Assembly: GCF_963675165.1 (NCBI RefSeq)
Contig: NC_087382.1
Coordinates: 1,302,001 to 1,366,000 of the forward strand
Source of the DNA: Halichondria panicea
Lineage: Eukaryota; Porifera; Demospongiae; Suberitida; Halichondriidae
Direction of reading: 5' to 3'
Length of the DNA: 64,000 bases
Positions 1 to 13,400 of this stretch are shown piece after piece (within the stretch, counting starts at the first letter, position 1; every line of letters starts with the position of its first letter). Made by a program: the position numbers and the translations under genes. The notes beneath the pieces were generated by a model. That model saw only the letters and a list, made by a program, of their open reading frames with translations, ran no database searches and was not told where the DNA came from.

Positions 1-84
1 CAGAATTAAACCAAATTGCTATCAAATATCTGTTTCAGAGCTGTCAGACTGAGTGTTGAGTAGAGTTGGTGACTACTTTATACA

Positions 85-579
85 ATGGATACTAACAGGT
101 AAGAAACTGCTTAGCATGCATGCACTAATGGCCTATTTTATATTGCTTATACATGCACTATCAAACGGATTACTGTTGACAGTAACACTGTTATAGATCT
201 AGATCTATTATACACAGAATTTTGACACACCCAATTACTAACTAATCAATGATGGCAGTTCTCATCTATCTGATTCTCCCCATATAGTGACAACCTTGCT
301 GAACAACTCTACTTGGCTAGTGAGAATGGCTGTGACCAAGAAGTGCTTCATCTGCTGAAGAGAGGAGCTCCACCAAACAACAGTGACTACTACACTAGAG
401 AGCAGAATGGATACACTCCACTAACATTAGCATCCATATCCTAAGTTCAGAACTACTGATTAAGTTTGGAGCCATTGTAGCTGCTGCAGCTACGTTTGGT
501 TCGACCCCCTTACACGAGGCATGTGTACACAACAGGAAGGCCACTGCTAAGCTGTTACTGGAGCACTACTGTCCTACAG
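85..579 (+). CDS. Gene A 5' exons: start codon and frameshifted ankyrin-repeat exon
   Basis: Exon 1 has an ATG at 85-87 and reads MDTN before a GT donor at 99. Exon 2 (288-579) continues in frame with SDNLAEQLYLASENG and typical ankyrin residues (GYTPL, then GSTPLHEAC after the break). Against the paralogous exon at 41673-41974 (302 nt) this exon is 292 nt; 10 nt are missing around 430-445 and the frame runs into TAA at 442-444. Downstream of the deletion the ankyrin reading is well preserved in another frame and the donor at 580 is intact. Either the allele is null for the full-length product, translation starts further in, or there is an assembly error. The next exon would be 3784. Confidence 0.7.
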
Positions 580-1436
580 GTGAGCCTGAGTTATATAGTA
601 CAGCTGTGTGTGGTCGCTTTACCCCTTCACTATACTGCGGGTGATCTGTCCTTTAATTAGCATCAGTGTGCTGTATAGCGCAATCACAATGTTGTAGTAA
701 CGTGCACGTGAACTATACCAAGAGCACTGCAACTACACTGTAGTGATTACCTTTGTCTGTGTTATTTTAGTAAGTAGAGGGGGAATAAGAAAAGTAAACA
801 TTTCGCTAAAAAAAGATCAACTGTTATTTCAATACCCGGCCTGTTAGTATGTAAAATTGCCAGCTATGGACACTCAATCATATACAACTAGTATCTATAT
901 ATATAATGCAAATTTTATGGGGGAGATGTCATACCGGCCATTTGGCTTGGCACGGAATGCTAGCTATTATGTTTACTGCACAAAACTCGCCCTGAAGTAC
1001 AGCCACTCGCTATTCTGTATACCAGCCAGTGCTGGCTGTCCCAAACAAGATTTTCAACCTAATTTTATACGTGTATTACGGCCGGATATGACGTTTTGGG
1101 TGTGGTTTAGCAAATAAAAATTGAATTTGAGAACAAAATGATTCATTATCTTCATTATCCTCAAGACAAGAACCGCAAAATTAGTCATTAGATTCGAGGT
1201 AAGGTCGTTTTTAAGCCACAGCTATTTCCTGACATACAGCCACCTCGCTATTCCGGCCAAGCTGCATGGTCCCAAGGGTGACTGGATTAACGACAGTCTA
1301 CTTTACTCGTTTATGATGCTCGCAAGGTCAACTTGCTGCTTCCGGAAAAATCCAATTGTGAGCAACTCCTTCCTTTCGGATTTGGGTTCAATACATATGC
1401 AGCGGTGGTTATAGACCCGGATAAAATGCATGGATA

Positions 1437-1496
<60 letters not shown>

Positions 1497-4400
1497 TTAC
1501 CTGGTTGATCCTGCCAGTAGTCATATGCTTGTCTCAAGCCATGCATGTCTAAGTATAAACGCTTCTATACTGTGAAACTGCGAATGGCTCATTAAATCAA
1601 TACATGGATAGTAAATACAGGCCCTCAGCTCCCTATATATATATACAAGTTTTAACTCATATCCTTTTGCCACAATGAATCAAGCAACAGCTAGGTTAGC
1701 TGAGCTACCATCGCAATCACTTCAGTTAGACGAGTTATGAGGAAAGTTGACGTACTGTACAACTGGAAAATTTGGTGATTATTTGGCGAATGCAATGCAA
1801 TACTATACAGTGACGTTGTATCCACCAGAAAATTTAAATTTGGCAGTTTTAAATTTGGCAATCTTCGGTAAATCGCCAAATTAAAACACCCATCAAATTT
1901 CCCAGTTATACATCCATAAGGAGTCTGCATTTTACAGGCCCAAGTTATGATTCAGTGTTAGTTTGTTACTGACAATCATAACAGAAGCCATAATGGTAAT
2001 TAAGTTATGATTCAGCTGTTACTGACAATCATAACAGAAGCCAACCAATATGTTGTGGTTGCAGTGCTTTGGAGTATAGCCCTGCAAAGATATGGAAAAC
2101 CACCGTAGCAGCAAGAGTGCATAAGAAGAGAAGAGTGTCGAACTACTGATACTTCTACACAAACACTGTGCACAAAAGTAACATGACTCGCACGTGATAA
2201 AGTATTGTAAATTTACTAGTAATCTCCTAGTAAATGTTAACCGTGACGTTTTTAGGGGTGTGGTAATCAAACAATTCTAGCTAGTTGTTCACGTTCAACG
2301 TTAAGAGCTTGTGGAACTGCTCACTGCACACTGATAGGAGACGATCTCTTCACAAAAATCATCTAAATAGAGACAATAGTCGAGTTTATCCTCTTCACTT
2401 GCACTCTTTACTCACTATTAACAACTTCTGTGCATTGCGCAATTATGCACAAACATTATCAATTGCGAGTTGCTCACATGCAATTGACAGGATGATACTT
2501 TGTGCACAGTGTTTGTGTAGAAGTATCAGTAGTTCGCTTCTTATGCACTCTTGATAGTATAGATTGTGGTCAAGGGCCTAAACCAGAGATCAGTATCTAC
2601 TACAAGTGGGGCACTTCACCAAAAGGTCAACTTTCTGTATGCCATAAACAAAACTGACCACAGTGCAATATGCCATATACAGGGTTTCATACAGAGAGGG
2701 GGGGGCGCCCTGGGATTTCCCCCCTAGAAATATGAAAAATTAATGATGTCATACCAAATTGTACAGTGATTCAGATAGATCTACATGTAGAATAATCATT
2801 ATATAATGATTATTCTACGTGTCACTGTATCAGTCAAATCAATTGAGAAAAAGCCTCTTACATACATCAGGAGTGCATACATGTATATCCAATCTAGCAC
2901 ATGGTACATTTCAAAAGGTCAGACAGGAGATTACATACCATAAGATCTCGATTTAAAGCGACAAATTACGAAGCCAGAGGTCGCATCTTTTAGAGGTTGA
3001 AAAATTATATTGAAGTCCTGATGTCGCATATTTAGAGGGTCGCATCTAATTGGAGGTAACTTTACAGAGTTTACTTGCCTCGATTTCAGGCCGTTTAAAA
3101 ACACTGATTTTCCAGTGGGCTACAATCGAGGCTAGGGAGTGGCTACATTTATCTCTATTTAGAACGCGACATTAAAAAATAATTGTCAACGCAGCTGTTG
3201 CTACTTTTAGAGGTCAGAAAATTGCTGAAGCTCCTGGGTGTCGCATATTTGGAGGGTCGCCTTAAATCGAGGTCTTACGGTACACAAATTAAATTGGATG
3301 TATACTATTACCCTTTGAAATTTAAACCTTACAACATAAGCAGAGCATGTACATAGTGGGACCATCGGCTCTGTACACACACTAGAGGTCAATTTGAGTA
3401 CCTTTTCTGCCAAAAAAATTTTTTTCGGGTAAGTTGAAGGTGTACAATGCAGTAAGAACTAGACTGAATAGTTTTAAGCACAAAAACCTCCAAATTGCAC
3501 CTTAGACAATCATTCTGCCAAATTTTAGACGGCGTACGACCGTCGTCATTTCCCCCCCCTTGGCTAAAAATCCTGTATGAAACCCTGATATATTGGTACT
3601 GCTATTCCTTTGATCTCAGAGGTCAAAAGGCTGTTTGCATTTGTATCTTCACCTTTCTTTTTATTCCCCAAATTTCTTTCAATTTTCCTGCAATAATTAC
3701 TGTTAGTGTGTTGTGTAAAAGTGTCTGTTTTGTACTGTATCAGTTCATGCTCAGCTTATTTTTCAACCACGTTTACCATGCAGATATCAAGACCAGTGTT
3801 GGACGGACTGCTGCTGATTGGGCCGTACAGTGTGGGCACTATGCCTTGGCTGACTATGTGGAGGCGTTCCGGCCTGGACCTAGAGGTGAGTTAACCATCA
3901 GCATATCTAGTGAGTTTCACAGCTAGTAGATCAGTGGCCTGGTTTCCTTGTGATATCATGCACAGTCTATATAATCAAGGTCATAACAATAATTATGACA
4001 GGGACTATTAGCATGTCTCCTCAGTACAATCGGGATACTACAGGAGTCTCTTTGGTATCCCTTTTTAACTATTATGTAGACCCTCTGTCCTCGTACCCAA
4101 CTCTGGAACAGCTGAGTCAGCTGGAATGTGACCAATGGCTTCAACTTGGTGTTCATTTGAGATTGGGCAATGACCAACTGGAAACCATAAAGAAGAGCCA
4201 ACATCCCACAGCAGCAACTCTCCAGGCAGCCAAAATCAAGAATATTGACATCCAGTGGAAGGATATTGTGGAAGCTCTAGTGAGCATTGGAGAGTACAAG
4301 TTGGCAGAGAGTGTGTGCATTCAGCAAGGTCAGCAAGTTGTTGTAATGATTCTTGTTTGTGAAATTTCGTTATGGTTGTACAAGTATGCAAAATGTATTA

Positions 4401-7400
4401 AGCTTGTATATAGAAAAGTGCCTTTTGCTATCTGTCTGTTAAGTCTGTACTGTAAAATGTGTTAGTATATAATTATAACAATTGTATTTTGTGATAGCAG
4501 AACCAATTAAATGCAGGGGAAGGTGAGAATATTTTGTCAGCGAGTGTATTCTATGGCTGGCTGGACTGGGTCAAGCGTCTTGTGAAAACTGTGGACTTCA
4601 ATCCAAAAGGTGAAATAACTTATCTCGAGAAATAACGTTTCTTTCTTTCACTCTTGAGCTATTTCTATACAGGCTAGTCTAAACTGAGAGAGATAGCTAT
4701 TGTATTGAGATAGTGACAGCTATAGGCTCCTATATAATTATAATTATTATACTTATCTGCAGATATAGGTATATAGTATTGACTTGACCTTGTAACAAAT
4801 TCTTACTGTGTTTATAGCAATAATTATGGGTGAAAGATATTATAATGGCAACAGGGCCGGAGCACAGTGGCATGGGGCTGACGGGGCTAGAGCCCCCCCC
4901 CCCTTTTGTACTCCATCAACTCCAACTTAGCTTTTGAATCACCGTGATCTGTCCATCTCTTCTGCACTGTTGCATACATATATAGTTACTAGAATGACGT
5001 CATGCAATTGATGTGGGAAAGGCCATCTATAATGCGCATGCTGACTGCTGAGGAAAAGTGATGACCTTTTTTTAGGCCCCTGAAATTCAGCATCTAGATC
5101 TGCTCTGGGCCTGCTTAACCGATTTGAGCCCTGCCTTTACCAAAATCCTGTCTACACCACTGGAGCAGGGAGCCCTATGAATAACAAAGGAGTTGAACAA
5201 AGCAACGTAATACTCAAGATTCTCATTGAGCATTCACCTCGTGCGTTGAGCTTTATCGCACAGCGGTAAACAGATTATAACCGTAATGGGTATTGATCGA
5301 GAATATAGAAAGCATGCAACGATTAGAAAACAGACAGTGTTTGTTTTCGCCTTCGAAGATCGCGTATAAGTTTCAACTATCAGTAGCCTCAACCATTATC
5401 TCATTATCAGTTAAAGCAGTCCATGAATGTGTATATCTAGTTCGATCTATATAACAGCTCATTTTTGTGTCCACACATGCATGCACATACACACACATGC
5501 ACACATGCACACAAACCTGTTGCAGGCTATAAACATAGTAAACACTGCACGACCATCGTAATTAACACATGCATATACATATCAACACTCTTATAGACCA
5601 GCTCTACTTTTTTTGTTAGCATGAACCTTATACATATACACACTATACTAAGTCTTGTTACTATAGTAGTATATGGTTAGGAGTAACCATACTATTTGAT
5701 ATTCAATAGACAGTGAATATAGAAGTCAATATATATTAATTGAATAGAGTCAGAGTAGACTACCATGGGTCTCTTTTCGTTTCTGTTCCTTCTCAGTGCC
5801 AATATTGACCAAACAATTGTAGAACTAGTAATTCTTGGACTGTATACATGCAGAATACTGAAAGGCTTCTTGTTTTCTCTTAGAAACCTGTCTAAGCATG
5901 CTAGCATCGTTGTCAAGCTGCATGGTTCATAGCTCTCTCCATTCTCTTTCTTAAGAGTGCTAAAAAATAGCTGCAACACTCCATCTAGATTTTCTTTTTC
6001 AATTTTTTAGAGTGGAAGTGGAAAACTTCGGACTACTCTCCATAAAACGGTTCAACCAGGTGCTTGTTGTTCTTGCAGTATATTGAGATTCCTGGTCTTA
6101 TCATTCACCTCAGCAGAGTTGGTTTGTCTTGTTTCTTCACAAAAAGAGTACAATTCGTCTGTCAGAAGGTCATTTAGAGCTAGCTGTCCTCTGCCGACCG
6201 TTGTTAAAGGCCCAGGCTCCTCCATTACACTCAATACATCTCTTGGAAAACGTCTTCTGCTTGCTCTCTGCTTAATGTTGCTACACTCAGCTAGAGGTTT
6301 TTGACTACGCTCATGCGCATTACGGTTTTCATTATATCGCCGTGGTGTTTAATCGAAGCTAATTTTCTGAGGCACTTGACGACGTGCAATTACAGTCCTT
6401 GACAACTGGACTGGATGTAACTAATGATGTAATACGCTTTTAATAGCTGTATAAGAATTGCAGTATAGTAATAATTATTATAGATGATTATGCAATGATT
6501 CACAAGTATCCACTTCGATTGATAATTATAGTCGCGGCTCACTTTAAAGCAGTTCATTGGTATATATTTGCAGGCAATGTTGACAAGGCTGGTGATACTC
6601 CATTTGCTCTGAGCTACAAAGGTGGACATTTGGAGACAATCAAATATCTTGCCCAAGAACATCAGTGTGACCCAAAATGTATGTGCATGTATATACTGCA
6701 TGCAAATCTTTCTAGCACTCACAACTTGCTTGTATTCACAGTTGCAGTGAATGAAACTGGAGACACTCCTCTCTCCATTGAGTGTTCCCGTGGTAACCTG
6801 GAGATGGTCAAGGCTCTCATAAACAAGCATGTTGATCCAAAGAGTAAGTGTCTATCAGTGCACGGCTGTTACTTGTTGATCGATGATGATCTTCTGCAGA
6901 GCCAGTCAACAAGGCTGGTGACACCCCACTCTCTCTGGCCTATAAAGGTGGACACTGGGAAGTGGTTAAATATCTCGCCATCACTCATCACTGTGATACT
7001 AAAAGTAAATCTCATTTATCTGTTGGTTTGTATACTGTAGCTCTTATATAGGTTCTGTACAATTGCATAGCCTGGAGTTATTTAACTGTGGGCATTCTCA
7101 TTTGAACACTTGCCAGCAGAATTTTTGCATTGTGCATATAGCTGGCCATAATAATATCAGAGTTACAATTTTTTATAGGTGAAGGAAAAATATAACTCTC
7201 CTGATCTCAGCTAGCCTCGATTCCAGGCCAGGAAGAGAAAGGCGGCCTGGCGGCCTGGCATACCTTGTATGCATGTGCATGCATGCGCGAAATAATTGAC
7301 ATCATACAAATTGAAAAAACGGACAAAGTTACAATAACCATGTGGTTAGTGGTAAAATGATCATGACCACGATGGCAGCTTTCATGCTGCAGCAATGTTG

Positions 7401-10400
7401 CTTAATTAATTCTTCTAGCTCTGTTTATCAAAGAGGCAGTTCAAGAAGGCCTCCCAGACAGCTAGGAAGAGTGGTGGACCCTTTAATACATTAGTAGATT
7501 TTGAGTGAATAACTTCCCTAGTGTCGAGTTAAAAGTTTTCAGGAGTGATCATTAGCTTCTAGAATGACTTCTTGTCGAACTTAAAAGGTAGCAAAATACG
7601 ACAGCCTAATCAGGGGACCCACATGCAAGAACACATCATGCATCATCGGCGGCCTTTCCTATAACATAATTATGTATATAGCCTTATAGTGTATATAGGA
7701 TATCGTTAAGTAGAGACTTGGCTTGATACAATAAAGGGCATAAAAACTCAGTCATCATTGCATAATACATACCTCTATGTAATGGACTACAACTTCAGAA
7801 TACAAATAGTATTCGTGTTTATATTACTGACAGTATCCATAAATACACAGATTACCACCTTTTTGAGGTAATGTATGCGCATGCGCATACAAGGTATACC
7901 AGGCCGCCTTTCTTTTCGCGGCCTGGAATCGAGGCTAGATCTCAGCCTACATTCGAACCAAATTGTTGACATCAATTAGCTGGGCCACCGGGTAACACGC
8001 TTATGTAGGATTTGTACTGCTGTGTTATGCAATACTGCATCATGAATTACAACTGCAGAATACTGCATTATGAAAATAAAATTATTAACTGCACGTTTGG
8101 TTATGAATACCGTTATCTGGAATCTGATTGGGCTGCACTCCTCAGGCACTATTGACAAATCCTGTCCCCTGGCCACCCGTTGATTTAGCTCCCACAAAAT
8201 GTTCTATGCTTTAATATTCTTTGGAAATTCAAATGATACGTAAAACGTTCCTTCTTTTCCTCAAATTAATCTTCTGTTTTCTGTATAGGTGTGTTCTTAC
8301 TATCAGTAAAACACAATCAAATATCCGGAGTGGAATGTCTACTAAAAGAATGCCACAGTGATCCGAATGTGACCGACAACGAAGGCAAGAAACCTCTCAA
8401 TATGACTAACAACTCTGAGATTATTAAGCTACTCTTGAAACACGGAGCCAAGGCTGCTAATGTCTACAAGGAACACAGCAAACTCATCGGAAAGCTCTCC
8501 TCTGAGCGACCCCCACACCTTCCTCTGTTCGTGCTCATCATCGGTGATGGTGGCGTTGGGAAAAGCACTCTGTTGAAGTCCATTCTGAGCTCAAAAGGGT
8601 TTTGGTCTAAACTACGGAAGGCAAGACCAGTAGATGACGTCGATGCGAGGACAGTTGGGATCATACCGTACGAAATATACACCAAAGAGTTTGGGAGAAT
8701 CATCTACTTTGATTTTGCTGGCCAGAAAGAGTTTTACACCAGCCACTGTGCCATTCTGGAGAATGCTGTTCAAACCTCACCACCTATCATTATCCTCTGT
8801 GCTAAGCTTGTAGAAAGTGAGCAGGCGATTATTGATTCCACATATCGTTGGTTGACCCTCGTCCAAAACCAGTGCACCAATCTGAAAGGCAAAGCACACA
8901 TGATAGTAGTTGGTAGCCATGCTGACCAGGTGAAGGAAATGGGAGAAGATCTACAAGCAAAAGAGAGCATCTTTGCCCCCATTATCAAGCAATTCCCAAA
9001 GTTTGAGTTCACAGAGTTCATTCCAATGGATTGTCGCTTTGCTGATTCGATTGATATGACAAAAGCAAGAAAACAGATTCAGAAAAGCTCCGCTATTCTC
9101 CGCTCTCCAGAAACTATCAGCCTAAATGCTCACACCTTTTACATTTATCTTGCCGAAAGCTTTAAAGACGACCTTGCTTTGTCTTTGAGAAATGTCTACG
9201 AAAGAATTAAGAGCGATCTTAACGAGGGTCTGTCAAAACGCACCCAAGATATTCTTTCTTTCATACCCAGCACTGTCCCTCACCTTGTAGAGATCTGTGA
9301 CCAGCTGCATAAAAAAGGTCTCCTCTTGTTTCTCCGCAATGACAGCTCTCCGGAGAAGTCTTTCTTAGTGATTGACCAAGCAACGCTTCTGTCCAGAGTC
9401 ACTGGGACCGTGTTTGCTCCTAAAAGTTTCCGCCAGCACTGCAAGCTAGCTTCCAGCACTGGAGTAGTGCCTTTGTCGAAATTCAAGAAAGCATTCAATG
9501 GCTACGACATAGAGATGCTGATCGCCTACATGTCTCATTTAGAGTTGTGTTTCGAAATTATTGACAAGCAAGTGTTGCATTTCATTTCGAAGGAGATTGC
9601 TTCTTCCACTGACAGAGATACTTCTGTACCTGAGTCTGACACTCGATACCTCTTCTTTCCAGGGTTGATTCGAATCAACACTCCAGAGCAAGTTTGGAAA
9701 GAAGCTCAAAGCATCAAGTACCTCTTTGGTTGGGTACTCGAAACTTCTCAGAACACGGAGTTTTTTGATTCACGCTGCCTTCAGGTCCTCATTCTGAGGA
9801 TAGTGTTCATGTTTCGACTTGCCCCTGCAAGCAGAGTACTAGATGATATTCCTTCCCTGCAGAGATTCTGCTCTGTGTGGAAGAGTGGGATCTGCTGGTG
9901 CAACGATGATGGGATCACCGCACACCTCGAGCTTGCTGAAAATGGTCAATCTCTTGTTCTCAAATTGCGTTCTGACACAGTTCGACCTGAAGGTCTGATT
10001 CATCGATTTAAAATTATCAGCACAATTCGTGAGACTGTTAAAAGTTTTGGCCGCAATGTGAATGTGATTGAATCGGTCATTGATCCAAATGAAGTTGTCA
10101 AGCATTCTCTGAAAAATCCCTCTGACCTCCCACTGGTCAACATTAAAGATATTGCAGCAGCTGTCTCCTCCAACAGAAACACAATCAAATCAACACAACA
10201 AATTGCCTTTGGCTTCAAGCACCTCTTACAGTTTGAGCCGTACGCTGACCTGGATCAAACCACCATGCAGTGTATCCACAGTGACAAGAATGCCAAGAAA
10301 GATGAGAAAATCTGCGGAGCTTTTATTTCCCTTTTTGCCGGCCAATTTTCCAACCCCGACATTGAAGATCGGGATCAAGTAGCTCGAAACAGTCGCATGT

Positions 10401-13400
10401 ACAGAAGAATTCTGAGCCTTTCTAATGTCAACATTCAGTCGGTCAATCCCAGACAGGAGGTGGTCCAGGCCCTTGAGACGTGGAGGAGTGAGACTGAGGG
10501 AACTTACAGCTGTCTGAAGGAGACTTTCAACAAGTACAGCGTCTTCACTGGGAGAAACCCTCTGGTAACTATAATAGTTTATCAATTAATACATGTCTCT
10601 ATTTCAAATTTCGTCATTAGACATTAAACTCAATATTTGGGGCGAGCGTAGCGAGCCTTAACTTAGTGACGGCGGTAGCTGTATGTATGTAATGGTACGT
10701 TGGTACGGCCTGATAGCCGGTTTTTACACACGCGGTCCTTACCAATTTCGTGTATTCCTCATGTATTCCTATTGTACAACTGGAGGCATAAGAAAAAGTT
10801 GCATAAAATGAATACTGACAACGAACGCAAACAAGAAAGACTTCGAATAAGGAGGGATCGAGAGAGACAAGCAAGAGCCCAAGAAACAGCTGAAGAGAAA
10901 GTAGTCAGGCTAGCCAAACGTAAACAACAAAGCCCTGTTCTTAAAACAGCTTTTCACAAACGTTTATGCTTATATCAGCACCTACAGTACTTTCGTTCCA
11001 TAAGTTCAAACAGGGTCTAACAACATGCATCAAAACACCTGTACTGCTAACACGCTCGCCCCATGACACGTTGTGTCACCAATAGTATTATATACACATA
11101 CAGGACCTCGTATATAGTGGTAATTAATTGTATAACTTGCTTTACTAGTTCCTCTTCCTTTTATGTACATACAGGACTTAGCTGGTGTGGCTCATGATTA
11201 TATTGATCCCTCGACTGTGTTTAGTATCAGTGGTGATGAGCAAATGGTGCGTTGTCCGTATAGCTGTGTACAAACTCTATGGTAAATTGATTCTTTAATT
11301 TGACTTGCTTCTTTGTATAATCAAGAGTATAATTATAATGGAGAGAGAGTATATCGAACGTAGGCATATTGTGCATCAGATGTATATGTGACTTCCTGTA
11401 TTTGTCATTGGCTTGTAATTTGCACACTGACCGATCCAAGCGTGCATGGGTGATTTAATCTACTTTCACCCACACTTGCAAGCGAGTGTGTACTGTACAG
11501 TAATTATTGTTTTCATTCTAGTACAGTGTAGCTTACATTCAAGAGGATCACTGAATTGTGAATTAATAAATATTGTATTACTCTTCACAGGATCACCAGA
11601 TACCCTCTACCCCTACCTTAGGTATGACTTCAGAACTCAATAGTTACTATCAGTATATGCATGACTATTATAATAGCGCTTACATGTAGTGTGTACCAAT
11701 AATATCAATCTTTTGTTCTCATGCAGCGTCAGGTGAACTCCGTATTGATAGAAATCAAAAGTCAACGATTAGAGAACACTATGATACTGTCTCTGTTGCG
11801 AAGACGCCATCATCAGGTTGTGCTGTTTCAACAACTGTAACACTGTTATTCACTGATTACTCTTATATAGATGAGGGGTCCCTGTCATCAGAAAGACTCC
11901 AATACTCAGCAGCTCCAGTCCAGAGATTAGGAGCTACATCAGCTGGTACTAGGAACAGTCAACTCCATAGAAGAGGTAAATTCACTGATGATCAGATAAA
12001 GTAACGTATGTATGTACCGTTATTTTCGTATATGGGGAAATTTTTGTATATTTCGTATTGTATAGAGCATCATACAAATTACAAACTTTTTCTACCCGGA
12101 ATACGTTCACCGTAACTATCCTGAGCTGTAAATACTAAATATTTTATTGGGCATTTCATCCAAAAATTTGCACCAACAAAAATTAACCGTTGTACGGTAT
12201 GTATAATTATAATTATTGTGCCATGTAATACTTTGTTGCCTTGAAGCCATTTGCTGCATGACTCAAGTGAATGTACCAAAGGAAGTCATATATTTCTGTA
12301 TGCCATAATAATTATTATAGTGCATGCAAAACTGACCACAGTGCAATAATAATGTCATAATTATAATTATTGGAACTGCTATTCCTTTGATCTCAGAGGT
12401 CAAAAGGCAACAATGGTTTAAATTGTTCACACCATTAATTACTTACTTAGGTTCTAGTGATTTGTCTGCTCTAAGGAATTACATTGTAGACACTCCAATC
12501 ACTGGACAACTGGAGTACCAAATGAAGTATGGAGATGCTCACATACAGGTAGGTATCATAGCTATAATTACTTCAATGTGCTAAAACTGCATGTCTATAT
12601 ATGAGTTTGCTAAGTCTAAAGGGTCCAAATCATTGCCGACGTGGCACAAATTTGGTGAATATGTGTCCTTGTACCCTAGTCCACTTACATTTTGTTGATT
12701 TGCCCGGATTAGGCTGTCTATTAGTGGGTCTAGTTACTATCGTTTCCGTCATATGCAGGATCCAGGAACTACCAGCCTCCATGAGTTGATGGTCAAGCAT
12801 GGAGTCACTAACGAGCAGTTGGATCGAGAGATTGAACAAGACGACCTTGCTCCAGTAGCTATGCACTTTGATAATGTGGAGCTCTACCTCAACCCACTGA
12901 AGTTGACTGACAATGAAAAAGCTGACGTGAAGAGAGACGCTTTTGTTAGTGGCAATCTAGTGGCAGTGATCAACTGTTTGTCAATCTGGAGGGGTCACGA
13001 AGAACCCAGCAAAGCAACCTTTAGAGCACTGATTAGGATCTTATTGGATCTGAGGAAGGAAGAGCTAGCTACCAGGATTTGTCAGTATTTGGTAAATTGT
13101 TATGTCAGCACGTAAAAATTATTGCACAGTTTTTATGGGCCGCTACATGTATACATGCAGTGTACGTACTGTACTCAGTGTGTTATAGGACGGGATACCG
13201 TACAGGGAGTATAATTTTCGTGCGGTAAAAAAATTAGAAACGCCTACGTTTTTGTGAGAAAAATTTCGTGTAGGCCAGCCTGCCCATAAAAATAACAAAT
13301 ACTTATACCCCACGAATATTACCCGCTATATACGGCAGTGAGGGTCAACAATAATTATATCTGGACTTTAATTGATTCTGATCGTCTTATTCTTCCTTTG

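Noticed and set aside
857-1117. 86-codon plus-strand frame
   Set aside because: Within the first intron of gene A next to the rDNA fragment; no recognisable domain or splice evidence.
3495-3926. 143-codon frame around the ankyrin exon
   Set aside because: Only the last part (3784-3885) is exon; the rest is intron and transposon end in the same frame by chance.
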